Below are positions 33,170-42,258 of a DNA stretch of 64,000 nucleotides, piece after piece. This DNA comes from an uncultured Prevotella sp. (GTDB taxonomy: Bacteria > Bacteroidota > Bacteroidia > Bacteroidales > Bacteroidaceae). The notes under the pieces are model-generated. The model saw only the letters and a program-made list of their open reading frames with translations, searched no databases and was not told the origin of the DNA. Where the stretch lies: the NCBI GenBank assembly GCA_934281565.1, contig CAKQXI010000001.1:16714-80713 (forward strand), written 5' to 3'. The translations under genes and the position numbers were made by a program. Positions within the stretch are counted from its first letter, which is position 1. Every line of letters starts with the position of its first letter.

Positions 33170-34507
33170 ATGGAATGGATAAAACTCATATCAAACAAGC
33201 GTTTCGGACAAGAGCACAAACATGCCGAGCGTCATGATGATCGCTCTGAATTTAAGCGCGATTACGACCGCTTAATCTTCTCCTCTGCCTTTAGGAGACT
33301 TCAAAACAAGACACAAGTATTTCCTTTGCCAGGTTCTGTATTTGTACATAACCGTCTGACTCATAGCTTGGAAGTAGCCAGTGTAGGAATGTCACTTGGG
33401 AATGATATTTCCAAGCGACTCATCGCAAAGCATCCCGAACTTAAGGATACACTTTTCGAGGAGATTGGCACTATCGTGAGTGCTGCTTGCTTGGCACACG
33501 ACTTAGGCAATCCTCCATTTGGGCACTCTGGTGAGAAAGCCATTCAGACTTTCTTCAGTGAAGGTGCTGGACAAATAGTCAAAGACCAAGTGTCACCTAC
33601 TTTTTGGGAGGACATCACCCATTTCGAGGGAAATGCGAATGCCTTTCGCATCCTTACCCATCGCTTCAAAGGACGAAGAACTGGCGGTTTTGTCATGACT
33701 TATTCGATGCTTGCTTCCATCGTGAAATATCCCTTTGCCAGCAGTTTGGCAGGAGAGCATGGTAAGTTTGGCTTCTTTAATTCCGAGGCTATTTCTTATC
33801 AGAAAATCGCTACCGAATTAGGCATCACTTGCAAGTCAAAGCCCAATGAGCCACTTTGTTATGCACGTCACCCCTTGGTATATATGGTAGAAGCTGCCGA
33901 TGACATCTGTTATGAGATCATGGACATAGAGGACTCACACAAGTTGAAAATCCTCACTTACGAGGAAACAGAGCAACTTTTGCTTAGCTTCTTTGACAAA
34001 GACACACAAACAAGAATACGTCATCGCATCAAGGAGGAGAACCTAACTGATGAAAACGAGAAAGTCGTATACATGAGGGCCTGTGTCATCGGCAAGTTAG
34101 AGAATGAATGTGTAGCAGCATTCATCGAACATGAAGATGATATTCTAAATGGCACTTTCAAAGGCAGTCTCATCGACCATATCAATGAGTGCCAACGTAA
34201 GGCTTACAAGGAATGTGAAAAGACTTCTTATGCAAAGATTTATCACAGCAAGCCCGTACTTGACATTGAACTTTCTGGTTATAAGATTATGGCCACGCTC
34301 ATGGAAGTTTTTATAGACGCAGCCATCAATCCTACTCGTTTCTATTCACAACAGCTCATCCGACGTGTCAGTAGCCAATATGACATCAACAACAGCAACT
34401 TAGAAAAGCGTATCATGGCTGTCATCGATTACATAAGTGGCATGACAGATGTCTATGCACTTAACATCTACCAGAAGATAAATGGAATCAGCCTTCCTAT
34501 CGTATAA
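33170..34507 (+). CDS. dgt: Deoxyguanosinetriphosphate triphosphohydrolase
   Basis: 445 residues. dGTPases split dGTP (or other dNTPs) into nucleoside and tripolyphosphate. The HD-domain metal ligands are present: His65 in RLTHSLEVA, His110-Asp111 in LAHDLGNPPFGHSGE, and a late Asp in VEAADDICYEIMD. FSSAFRRLQNKTQVFPL is the family's N-terminal signature. The start at 33170 lies almost on the transcription start predicted from the promoter. It is divergent from dut; the two together control dNTP pools. Confidence 0.95.
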   Translation: MEWIKLISNKRFGQEHKHAERHDDRSEFKRDYDRLIFSSAFRRLQNKTQVFPLPGSVFVHNRLTHSLEVASVGMSLGNDISKRLIAKHPELKDTLFEEIGTIVSAACLAHDLGNPPFGHSGEKAIQTFFSEGAGQIVKDQVSPTFWEDITHFEGNANAFRILTHRFKGRRTGGFVMTYSMLASIVKYPFASSLAGEHGKFGFFNSEAISYQKIATELGITCKSKPNEPLCYARHPLVYMVEAADDICYEIMDIEDSHKLKILTYEETEQLLLSFFDKDTQTRIRHRIKEENLTDENEKVVYMRACVIGKLENECVAAFIEHEDDILNGTFKGSLIDHINECQRKAYKECEKTSYAKIYHSKPVLDIELSGYKIMATLMEVFIDAAINPTRFYSQQLIRRVSSQYDINNSNLEKRIMAVIDYISGMTDVYALNIYQKINGISLPIV

Positions 34508-34510
34508 TGT

Positions 34511-35500
34511 CTACTTCTCTTTATAAATGATTTTATTGGCACCACTTGTAATCTTCAAAGCCTCAGGATGTTCGGCAATGAAACTGTTGATATGGCGTAC
34601 ACGTTTGTCCTCCAATATCTCATCGACAGCAATCAATATACCTGTTTCCTCCACATCTCCGAAACCATAATTGATGGCAGTACCGAAAAGTTTCATTGTT
34701 GGACTAAGGTTCATATAAGCATTTACCAAAGGAGGAATGTTATAGCCTAACTTACGAATCTCATGATTGAGGATACGATAATCGGCACGGAAATCATCTT
34801 CCGTGAAGATAGCTTTCAATTCAGATTCTGGAGTCTCGATTTTCAAAGGCTTCATCGGGATAACAAGATTTTCTTTATCATCGAAATGCTTCTTAAGGAA
34901 GTAAAGGATCATATCACGACCACGACGAATATAAGAAGGATACATGGTCATCTTTCCAAAGAAATATTTCAACTCTGGATAAAGCACAGTCAAGGCACCA
35001 AGACCATCCCAAAGGTTGTCCAATGCAAAGATGCTTTTGGTGTTCACTCGTACATTCTGATATTCAAGTGACACAAAAGAACGCCCCAGCTCCACGGTAT
35101 AAGGCATATAATCTTCCAAGAACTTCTCCGAAAAATGAAACATATGGCTCGTTGCTAATATAGGCTGTCCTTTTTCATCAAGTTTCCAGTCCTTGCCAAG
35201 AAGATAGCGATAACCACCTATGATCTCATCAGCTTCAGGATTCCATACGATTAGCTGTTTATAGCAATTCTCGCCATAATCAAACTCGTCCAAGTCCATC
35301 GACTTGCCAGAGCCTCCACCTGCCGTACGGAAAGCAATCTCACGAAGACGTCCGATTTCTTTCAACACATTAGGAGAATCGTTAGCCGTAATAATGTAAA
35401 TCTCATTATGACTCTTATTAGTCATACGAAGTTGTTTATCAGGTGTTAACTCGCTTTTTAGCAAAGCCTTATCGACTGGTTGGATGATCTCTTCTTCCAT
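34511..35500 (-). CDS. glsB: N-acyltransferase of glycine lipid synthesis (GlsB-like)
   Basis: 329 residues of the Acetyltransf_5 (hemolysin/OlsB-like, GNAT-fold) family. LREIAFRTAGGGSGKSMDLD, VWNPEADEIIGGYRYLLG and AVELGRSFVS-type (TVELGRSFVSLEYQ) are the characteristic blocks. In Bacteroides thetaiotaomicron GlsB attaches a 3-hydroxy fatty acid to glycine, the first step to glycine lipids, and GlsA adds the second acyl chain; the genes are adjacent as here. It lies 19 bases after the PlsC-like gene and is the distal gene of the pair. Assignment to glycine rather than ornithine is by analogy. Confidence 0.85.
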   Translation of the reverse strand: MEEEIIQPVDKALLKSELTPDKQLRMTNKSHNEIYIITANDSPNVLKEIGRLREIAFRTAGGGSGKSMDLDEFDYGENCYKQLIVWNPEADEIIGGYRYLLGKDWKLDEKGQPILATSHMFHFSEKFLEDYMPYTVELGRSFVSLEYQNVRVNTKSIFALDNLWDGLGALTVLYPELKYFFGKMTMYPSYIRRGRDMILYFLKKHFDDKENLVIPMKPLKIETPESELKAIFTEDDFRADYRILNHEIRKLGYNIPPLVNAYMNLSPTMKLFGTAINYGFGDVEETGILIAVDEILEDKRVRHINSFIAEHPEALKITSGANKIIYKEK

Positions 35501-35519
35501 AATTGTCTAATATACTGCT

Positions 35520-36347
35520 TTATAGTTCATAAATCATTTCCTCTACATACTGTGCCCATTCCGCAGGTGTCTTACTTTTATCAAAAGTTTGCCAAGGAAT
35601 TGGCTTTCCTATTGCTATACGAAAAGTCTTGCCAACATTCTTATACATCTCGTCAACAAGAAAAAGCATAGCAAGATTAAACGGCAAATACTTATCACTG
35701 AACTTTGCAATGCGATAGAAGCGTTCAGAATTTTGCCCTCCGAAATGAATGGGAACGACATCACGATGATACTCTACGCTCTTTGAGACAAAGGTCTTCT
35801 TCCAAGGCAAGTCGTGAATGCTTCCATCCTTACGTTTACGACTGTTAAGTCCCGCAGGGAACATCAGCATATGATTGTCACTCCTAAACCCAGCCTCAAC
35901 CATACGTGGGAAATCACGACTTTGTCGCCCAGTCTTGTTGATACCAATGCTTACCGGCTTCAAGCCTGGCAAATTGAGCAAAAGGTCGTTAACTAAGTAA
36001 CGGAATTTTCCATCATAATGTTGACCGATAATAGAACCCAGTGCCACACCATCTTGTCCACCCAATGGATGATTGGAAACAAACGTATAGAGCTTGCCAT
36101 CATTTTTGTCTGGCAAATTTTCCTCGCCAACAAGCTCTATCGTCATCTGAAGATAACGAACGCACTCTGTCAGCCATTCTGTTCCAGAAAGGTTACGACT
36201 TTCCCATAAGAACTTATTGACTTCATCCTCATGAACAATACGTTTCAGCCAAGAAATAGCAAACGAGGGGACAAACTTTGCCTTGTTCCCCATCTTACTT
36301 TTCAATATCTTGTCTATGTCTATTGTTTTCTTTATCGTTTCTCCCAT
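35520..36347 (-). CDS. glsA: O-acyltransferase of glycine lipid synthesis (GlsA-like, PlsC family)
   Basis: 275 residues. The acyltransferase active-site motif is NHPLGGQDG, with His and Asp as catalytic residues. MLMFPAGLNSRKRKDGSIHD corresponds to the PlsC substrate motif (FPAG in place of FPEG), and VVPIHFGGQNSERFY to the third block. The enzyme should esterify the 3-hydroxyl of an N-acyl amino acid made by the neighbouring GlsB-like enzyme. The order glsA then glsB with a short gap supports this. A general lysophosphatidic acid acyltransferase role is the alternative. Confidence 0.83.
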   Translation of the reverse strand: MGETIKKTIDIDKILKSKMGNKAKFVPSFAISWLKRIVHEDEVNKFLWESRNLSGTEWLTECVRYLQMTIELVGEENLPDKNDGKLYTFVSNHPLGGQDGVALGSIIGQHYDGKFRYLVNDLLLNLPGLKPVSIGINKTGRQSRDFPRMVEAGFRSDNHMLMFPAGLNSRKRKDGSIHDLPWKKTFVSKSVEYHRDVVPIHFGGQNSERFYRIAKFSDKYLPFNLAMLFLVDEMYKNVGKTFRIAIGKPIPWQTFDKSKTPAEWAQYVEEMIYEL

Positions 36348-36637
36348 TTAATCTTTCAAAACTTAAGTTAACTGCAAAAATAACTCAACTTTTCCAAATA
36401 CGTGCCGTTTTTATTAAAAAAAATACAAAAGAGCTATAATTTGATGTTTTTTTTGAGGTTTTTTAAAGGTTTTCCATCAGTTTTGGAAGACAGTCTATCT
36501 ATTTTCACACAAAACAACGACCATACGATAAAATAGCCATATAACTTATGATAAGATCATCAAAAAGAATGTAGCCTTACTGTTGGCGGAATGAACTTAG
36601 CGAATAGAATATAAATATTTTTTATCAGCGAAAATAG

Positions 36638-36855
36638 GTGTGAACCCCTGCAAAACACTATGAACCCTTGGTTTTAAGGGTTCACACTTTTAACACTGAA
36701 ATGAACCCTTGGGGTAGAAACTTATATGCAGCGCGTGCGTAAAAGAATATAAAGAAAAGAATATCAGATAATTACATAGTACTTTTAACACATAGTATTA
36801 CAATAAAAAGTTTGCAAATGGGGTCAGGGTTCAGCTTTTTTCACCAAGGGTTCAT
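36638..36855. repeat. Array of inverted and direct ATGAACCCTTGG elements
   Basis: TGAACCC occurs at 36641, 36661 and 36702; the reverse GGGTTCA occurs at 36678, 36827 and 36848. The 12-mer ATGAACCCTTGG is exact at 36660-36671 and 36701-36712 and inverted at 36844-36855. GTGTGAACCC (36638-36647) and GGGTTCACAC (36678-36687) form a second exact pair. Confidence 0.85.
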
Positions 36856-37025
36856 CTGCTGTATATTTTTTGGAACATCATTTTGTTTTCATAAATATCA
36901 TACTTAAGTTCCCGAAGTTAATACTGAAGTTTTTATAAATATTTTATTACCATCATCACTACTTTTATGATAACGATACAAAAAAGTGCCATAGTTACGG
37001 TCGCAAAGTATTATACTTACGAGGG

Positions 37026-37042
37026 CTAAGTAACTTACTTAG
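37026..37042. promoter_or_regulatory. 17-base palindrome upstream of rsmH
   Basis: CTAAGTAA-C-TTACTTAG, perfect 8-base arms with a single centre base, about 120 bases before the dcw -7 box. Operator-like, but function is inferred only from shape. Confidence 0.4.
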
Positions 37043-37163
37043 GGAGCCTAAATATAATACTTACCTCAGCTTCGTGCAGGTGTAAAAAATACGAGAATAT
37101 AAGTTTTTTATTAAGTTTTTTAAAAATTGCCGACAAAAGTAATGCGATGTGAAGAATTTTGTG

Positions 37164-37171
37164 TACCTTTG
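37164..37171 (+). promoter_or_regulatory. Putative -7 box of the dcw operon
   Basis: TACCTTTG fits TAnnTTTG, 49 bases before the rsmH ATG. The bases that follow complete another TGAACCC (37170-37176), the core word of the upstream array. No clear -33 element is seen. Confidence 0.55.
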
Positions 37172-37220
37172 AACCCGAATTTCTTTTATATAAGATGTAC
37201 ATACGCGTTTTTATTGCAAA

Positions 37221-38135
37221 ATGATTAAGACAGCAGAAACATATCACGTACCAGTTCTCCTCAAGGAGAGCATCGACGGAATGAGCATCAAGCCAGGAGG
37301 CATCTATGTGGATGTCACCTTTGGTGGAGGTGGGCATTCCAAGGAAATCCTTTCTCGGATAACGGCAGGAGGGCACCTCTACAGCTTCGATCAAGATGCT
37401 GACGCAGAGAAGAATATCATTACCAACCCTAACTTTACATTCGTATGCTCCAACTTTAGGTATCTCAAGAACTGGATGCGTTATTATGATGTTGACGGCA
37501 TAGACGGTTTGCTCGCTGACCTTGGCGTATCCAGCCATCATTTCGATGATGAAAGCAGAGGCTTTTCTTTCAGATTTAATGCACCTCTGGACATGAGGAT
37601 GAACAAAAGAGCCGGGAAAACCGCTGCTGACATTGTAAACGACTATGAAGAAGAAGCTCTTGCCAACATCTTCTATCTTTATGGAGAATTAAAGAACTCG
37701 CGCAAGATTGCATCTGCTCTTATAAAAGCAAGAAGTGGGAACAGAATAGAGACTACCCAAGACTTCATCACTGCCGTAGAACCTCTATTCAAGAGGGAGA
37801 GAGAGAAAAAAGACATGGCAAAACTCTTCCAAGCCCTAAGAATTGAGGTAAACCACGAGATGGATGCCCTTAAGGAGATGTTGAGCTCTGCAACAGAACT
37901 ACTGAAACCTGGCGGACGGCTCTCTGTCATAACTTACCATTCGTTAGAGGACAGGATTGTGAAGAACGTCATGAAATCGGGAAATCCTGAAGGAAAAATC
38001 ACACAAGATTTCTTCGGCAGAATAGAGTCACCTTTCAAACTCATCAATAAAAAGGTTATCATTCCTGACAAAGAAGAACAAGAACGAAACCCAAGAAGCA
38101 GAAGTGCAAAACTTAGAATTGCAGAAAAGAAATGA
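37221..38135 (+). CDS. rsmH: 16S rRNA (cytosine(1402)-N4)-methyltransferase
   Basis: 304 residues. RsmH (MraW) methylates C1402 of 16S rRNA using S-adenosylmethionine. Motifs are HVPVLLKESIDGM, YVDVTFGGGGHSKEIL (SAM site), ADLGVSSHHFDDESRGFSFR (read in parts) and the late ITYHSLEDRIVKN. It is the first gene of the division and cell wall cluster here and overlaps ftsL by 4 bases (ATGA). The usual preceding mraZ is missing. Confidence 0.97.
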   Translation: MIKTAETYHVPVLLKESIDGMSIKPGGIYVDVTFGGGGHSKEILSRITAGGHLYSFDQDADAEKNIITNPNFTFVCSNFRYLKNWMRYYDVDGIDGLLADLGVSSHHFDDESRGFSFRFNAPLDMRMNKRAGKTAADIVNDYEEEALANIFYLYGELKNSRKIASALIKARSGNRIETTQDFITAVEPLFKREREKKDMAKLFQALRIEVNHEMDALKEMLSSATELLKPGGRLSVITYHSLEDRIVKNVMKSGNPEGKITQDFFGRIESPFKLINKKVIIPDKEEQERNPRSRSAKLRIAEKK

Positions 38136-38578
38136 ACGAGAATAACATAGACAATAAAGAAACTGTTGCCCCTGAAGAAGAACGCAAGACACTTGAGGAA
38201 ACACAGAAAGAGGCTATTGCCCAACTTGCCATTGAGGAAGAAGCTCCCCAATCATCCAGCTTCACCTTGAGAAAGATATTGGGTGGTGACATTCTGACAG
38301 CACAATTCATACGCCGTCAGATATGGCTGATTATGCTCGTTGTTGTCTTTGTCATCGTCTATATCTCCAATCGATATGGCATACAAAAAGACCTTATCGA
38401 AATAGACCAATTACAGACAAAGTTGCAAGATGCCAAGTACAGAGCTTTGTCCACCAGCAGTCAGATAACAGAGAAAAGCCGTGAAAGCAATGTATTGGAT
38501 ATGCTGAACAACAACAAAGACAGCATCCTGCACATCGCAAGCCAACCACCTTACATTATTAATGTACCAGAAGAATGA
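38132..38578 (+). CDS. ftsL: FtsL-like divisome protein
   Basis: 148 residues. A charged cytoplasmic N-terminus (about 60 residues, Glu-rich) leads to one membrane helix (IWLIMLVVVFVIVYISNRY, about 68-86) and a short periplasmic coiled coil (LIEIDQLQTKLQDAKYRALS). Topology and position between rsmH and ftsI identify it as FtsL, which bridges FtsQ/FtsB and FtsW/FtsI; sequence alone is poorly conserved. The cytoplasmic tail is longer than in E. coli. Both ends overlap neighbours by 4 bases, so translation is coupled. Confidence 0.8.
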   Translation: MNENNIDNKETVAPEEERKTLEETQKEAIAQLAIEEEAPQSSSFTLRKILGGDILTAQFIRRQIWLIMLVVVFVIVYISNRYGIQKDLIEIDQLQTKLQDAKYRALSTSSQITEKSRESNVLDMLNNNKDSILHIASQPPYIINVPEE

Positions 38579-40731
38579 GTAAATTTGACCATAAGAAAGT
38601 AATGCCTCGATATAGTGCCATTGCCATCATCATGACGCTAATAGCCATCACCGTTGTTGGCAAAGCACTATATATTATGACTGCCAAACATGATTACTGG
38701 ATGAAAGTCGCAGAACGTCAGAAAAGAGACTCTGTGACTGTTAAGCCAAACCGTGGCAACATCTTGAGTTGTGATGGTCAACTGATGGCAAGTTCTCTGC
38801 CTGAATACAAGGTTTTCATGGATTTTGTAACATTGAAAGAGACCAAGAATGATACGTTATGGAAAGATAAGGAAGACTCCATATGCCTCGGTCTCCACAA
38901 AATATTTCCTGACATCACTGCCACAGAGTTCAAGAGACATCTCAACAAGGGGTACCAAAAGGATAGTCGGCACTGGGCTGTCTACGATGAGCGCATTGAT
39001 TATAACACGTTCATGGAGATTAGGAATTTGCCTATATTCCGTCTCTCGAGTTACAAAAGTGGTTTCCACTGGGAAGAATATAATGCTCGCACACGACCAT
39101 ATGGAACATTGGCAGGAAGAACAATCGGCACATTGTATGGGGCAAAGGACACTGCCAGATTTGGACTTGAGTTGTTTTATGACTCAACCTTACGTGGCAG
39201 CAATGGTATCGTCCATCGCAGAAAGGTTCGTGATAAGTTCCTCGACATCACTGATACACCAGCCATTGATGGTGCAGACATTATGACCACCATTGATGTA
39301 AACATCCAAGATTTGGCGGAGCGTTCTGTCCTAAAGGAGTTAAAAGATATTGATGGAGATGTTGGTGTAGCCATCGTGATGGATGTACCGACTGGAGACA
39401 TCAAAGCTATCGTCAATCTCGAGAAAGGCAAGGACAAAAAATATCGAGAAACAAAGAACCATGCCGTCAGCGATCTTCTGGAGCCAGGCTCTGTTTTCAA
39501 ACCAGCCTCTTTATTGGTTGCCTTGGAGGATGGTGTAGTCGATACAACGTGCAAAGTCCAAACTGGCAACGGTATTTGGAAAATGTATGGTAAAGAAATG
39601 AAAGACCATAACTGGCGAAAAGGTGGATTTGGCTTAATCAGTTTTTCTAAAACTCTTTGGGTTAGTTCCAACATTGGTGTAAGCCGTATCATTGATGATC
39701 ATTACAAGAACAATCCAGAGAAGTTCGTGAAAGGCATCTATCGCCTTGGCTTGGCAGACGACCTTGATATAACAATCATAGGTGCTACCCCTGCCATCAT
39801 TCGTATGCCACACAAAAACAAGCATAAGCAATATACGAACTGGAGCCATACGACTCTGCCTTGGATGAGCATCGGCTATGAGACGCAAGTGCCACCTATC
39901 TCTACGCTCACATTCTATAATGCCATTGCCAATAATGGCAAAATGATGCGCCCACGCTTTGTTTCCAAAGTCGTGAAGAATGGAGAAATTATCAAGGAGT
40001 TTCCACCAGAAGTAATGCGTCCTCACATTGCCAAGGAAGAAAACATCAAGAAAATACAAAATATCTTGGAGCAAGTAGTAAGCATTGGATTAGGTAAGCA
40101 AGCAGGCTCTCATAACTTCAAAGTAGCAGGCAAGACAGGTACAGCCCAGATTTCAAAGGGACGAGGTGGATACAAGACAGGAGGGACCCATTATCTTGTC
40201 AGCTTTGCAGGCTATTTTCCTGCCGATGCCCCTCGTTACAGTTGCATTGTCTGCATCCAAAAGCCTGGACCAAATGCATCTGGCGGTACTATGTGCGGTA
40301 AAGTTTTCCATGAGATTGCAGAAGGTGTCATGGCACAAAGTCTTAAACTCGATGTAAGAGATGCGAGGGATGCCAGCTCTGTCTTCGTTCCAGATGTTAA
40401 GACTGGCAACATCTTGGCAGCCGACTATGTACTGACACATCTTGGCATTAGAACCAATCCTACATGGTCTGGGAGTTATGCCAATGGAAATCCTATATGG
40501 GGAAAAGCAGAGAAAGAGGGCAACAAGGCTATCAAACTTACCAAGGAAAAGGTATATGGCAAGCACACTGTACCAAATGTCATTGGCATGGGAGCCAGAG
40601 ATGCCATCTTTATGCTAGAAAGCAGAGGCATCAAGACATACATCTATGGCAGAGGTAAGGTTACCAAGCAAAGCTTGTCACCGGGTACCCCTATCAGGAA
40701 GAAGTCCACCTGTAAAATCATACTTGAATAA
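38575..40731 (+). CDS. ftsI: Division transpeptidase, penicillin-binding protein 3
   Basis: 718 residues. One N-terminal membrane helix (SAIAIIMTLIAITVVGKALYI, read in parts) anchors a periplasmic protein that cross-links septal peptidoglycan. The dimerisation domain includes RGNILSCDGQLMASSLPEY. Transpeptidase motifs: SxxK at Ser306 (GSVFKPAS), SSN at 364-366 and KTG at 520-522 (AGKTGTAQIS). A C-terminal PASTA domain follows (HTVPNVIGMGARDAIFMLES), more typical of Gram-positive division PBPs but usual in Bacteroidetes. It partners with FtsW. Confidence 0.96.
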   Translation: MSKFDHKKVMPRYSAIAIIMTLIAITVVGKALYIMTAKHDYWMKVAERQKRDSVTVKPNRGNILSCDGQLMASSLPEYKVFMDFVTLKETKNDTLWKDKEDSICLGLHKIFPDITATEFKRHLNKGYQKDSRHWAVYDERIDYNTFMEIRNLPIFRLSSYKSGFHWEEYNARTRPYGTLAGRTIGTLYGAKDTARFGLELFYDSTLRGSNGIVHRRKVRDKFLDITDTPAIDGADIMTTIDVNIQDLAERSVLKELKDIDGDVGVAIVMDVPTGDIKAIVNLEKGKDKKYRETKNHAVSDLLEPGSVFKPASLLVALEDGVVDTTCKVQTGNGIWKMYGKEMKDHNWRKGGFGLISFSKTLWVSSNIGVSRIIDDHYKNNPEKFVKGIYRLGLADDLDITIIGATPAIIRMPHKNKHKQYTNWSHTTLPWMSIGYETQVPPISTLTFYNAIANNGKMMRPRFVSKVVKNGEIIKEFPPEVMRPHIAKEENIKKIQNILEQVVSIGLGKQAGSHNFKVAGKTGTAQISKGRGGYKTGGTHYLVSFAGYFPADAPRYSCIVCIQKPGPNASGGTMCGKVFHEIAEGVMAQSLKLDVRDARDASSVFVPDVKTGNILAADYVLTHLGIRTNPTWSGSYANGNPIWGKAEKEGNKAIKLTKEKVYGKHTVPNVIGMGARDAIFMLESRGIKTYIYGRGKVTKQSLSPGTPIRKKSTCKIILE

Positions 40732-40792
40732 GCTTCCGTCATCTGGTATATAAAGGTATGTATATAACAACAGAATAAAATAAAAACATAAT

Positions 40793-42253
40793 ATGAAACT
40801 AAAAGAATTACTCAAAAACATCACTCCGATTCAGATAATCGGCGATGCAGAAATTGAAGTGTCAGGTATAAACATTGACTCTCGAAAAATCAAGGATGGC
40901 CATCTATTTGTGGCTATGAAAGGTACGCAAGTAGACGGACATAAGTTCATTCCCAAAGCTATCGAACTTGGAGCTAAATCTATATTATGCGAAGACTTGC
41001 CTGAGGAAACAGCAGAAGGTGTCACTTATATCCAAGTAGACTCTACGGAAGAAGCTGTTGGAAAAGTTGCGACATTATTTTATGGCGACCCATCTCACAA
41101 ATTGAAATTGATTGGTGTAACTGGCACTAACGGAAAGACCACTATCGCTACCTTATTATATAATATGTTCCGCAAATTCGGATATAAATGTGGCTTGCTC
41201 TCAACTGTATGCAACTACATTGAGGACAAGGCTATCCCAGCAGACCATACGACACCCGACCCTATTGAGCTAAACGCCCTATTGGGAGAAATGGTGAAAG
41301 CTGGCTGTGAATATGCTTTTATGGAATGTTCATCCCATGCCATCGCCCAGAAGCGAATAGGAGGTCTAAACTTTACAGGTGGAATCTTCACTAACCTTAC
41401 TCGTGACCACTTGGACTATCACAAGACATTTGAGAACTATCGAGATGCGAAGAAAGCTTTCTTCGACAGTCTGCCAAAGACTGCTTTTGCCATTACCAAT
41501 GCCGATGACAAAAATGGTATGGTCATGGTTCAAAATACCAAAGCAAATATCAAGACTTATTCCACACGTAGCATGGCAGACTTTAAGGCAAAAATCTTGG
41601 AGTGCCATTTTGGTGGAATGTACTTGGACATTGATGGAAAGGAAGTTGGCGTACAATTCATCGGAAAATTCAATGTCAGCAACCTACTTGCCGTATATGG
41701 TACAGCTGTCATGCTTGGCAAAAAGCCAGAAGATATACTTGTCGTACTCAGCACATTGCATAGTGTCAGTGGCAGACTTGAGCCTATCCAGTCACCAGAA
41801 GGATATACTGCTATCGTAGATTATGCACATACTCCAGATGCCTTGGAAAATGTATTGAAAGCTATCCATGAAGTATTAAATGGAAAGGGACACGTCATCA
41901 CTGTATGTGGAGCTGGTGGAAACCGTGACAAAGGAAAACGTCCTTTGATGGCATTAGAAGCAGTCAAGCAAAGTGACAAAGTTATCATCACCAGCGATAA
42001 TCCTCGTTTTGAGGAACCACAAGACATCATCAACGATATGTTAGCAGGTCTTAACACACAACAAATGAAGAAAGTAGTTAGTATCGTTGACCGAAAAGAG
42101 GCTATTCGTACTGCCTGTATGATGGCTGAGAAAGGTGATGTCATCTTAGTTGCCGGAAAGGGACATGAGAACTATCAGGAAATAAAAGGCGTAAAGCATC
42201 ACTTTGATGACAAAGAAGTGCTTCGAGATATTTTTGGAATTAAACAAGACTAA
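40793..42253 (+). CDS. murE: UDP-MurNAc-tripeptide synthetase (meso-DAP adding)
   Basis: 486 residues. MurE adds the third amino acid to UDP-MurNAc-L-Ala-D-Glu using ATP. The P-loop is [15 protein letters not shown]; the carbamylated-lysine region and [15 protein letters not shown] follow. DNPR at 402-405 is the motif that selects meso-diaminopimelate over lysine, so the peptidoglycan should be of the DAP type. It starts 61 bases after ftsI, the largest gap of this half of the cluster. Confidence 0.97.
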   Translation: MKLKELLKNITPIQIIGDAEIEVSGINIDSRKIKDGHLFVAMKGTQVDGHKFIPKAIELGAKSILCEDLPEETAEGVTYIQVDSTEEAVGKVATLFYGDPSHKLKLIGVTGTNGKTTIATLLYNMFRKFGYKCGLLSTVCNYIEDKAIPADHTTPDPIELNALLGEMVKAGCEYAFMECSSHAIAQKRIGGLNFTGGIFTNLTRDHLDYHKTFENYRDAKKAFFDSLPKTAFAITNADDKNGMVMVQNTKANIKTYSTRSMADFKAKILECHFGGMYLDIDGKEVGVQFIGKFNVSNLLAVYGTAVMLGKKPEDILVVLSTLHSVSGRLEPIQSPEGYTAIVDYAHTPDALENVLKAIHEVLNGKGHVITVCGAGGNRDKGKRPLMALEAVKQSDKVIITSDNPRFEEPQDIINDMLAGLNTQQMKKVVSIVDRKEAIRTACMMAEKGDVILVAGKGHENYQEIKGVKHHFDDKEVLRDIFGIKQD

Positions 42254-42258
42254 GAAAA

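Larger units (their letters stand above)
36348..37220. other. Long non-coding gap between glsA and the dcw operon
   Basis: 873 bases with no plausible gene and many stops in all frames. It contains a minus-strand TATTTTTG box for glsA (plus CAAAAATA 36375-36382), the GGGTTCA/TGAACCC element array (36638-36855), a 17-base palindrome (37026-37042) and a dcw -7 box (37164-37171). No known RNA family was recognised. The mraZ gene often found at this position is absent. Confidence 0.7.
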
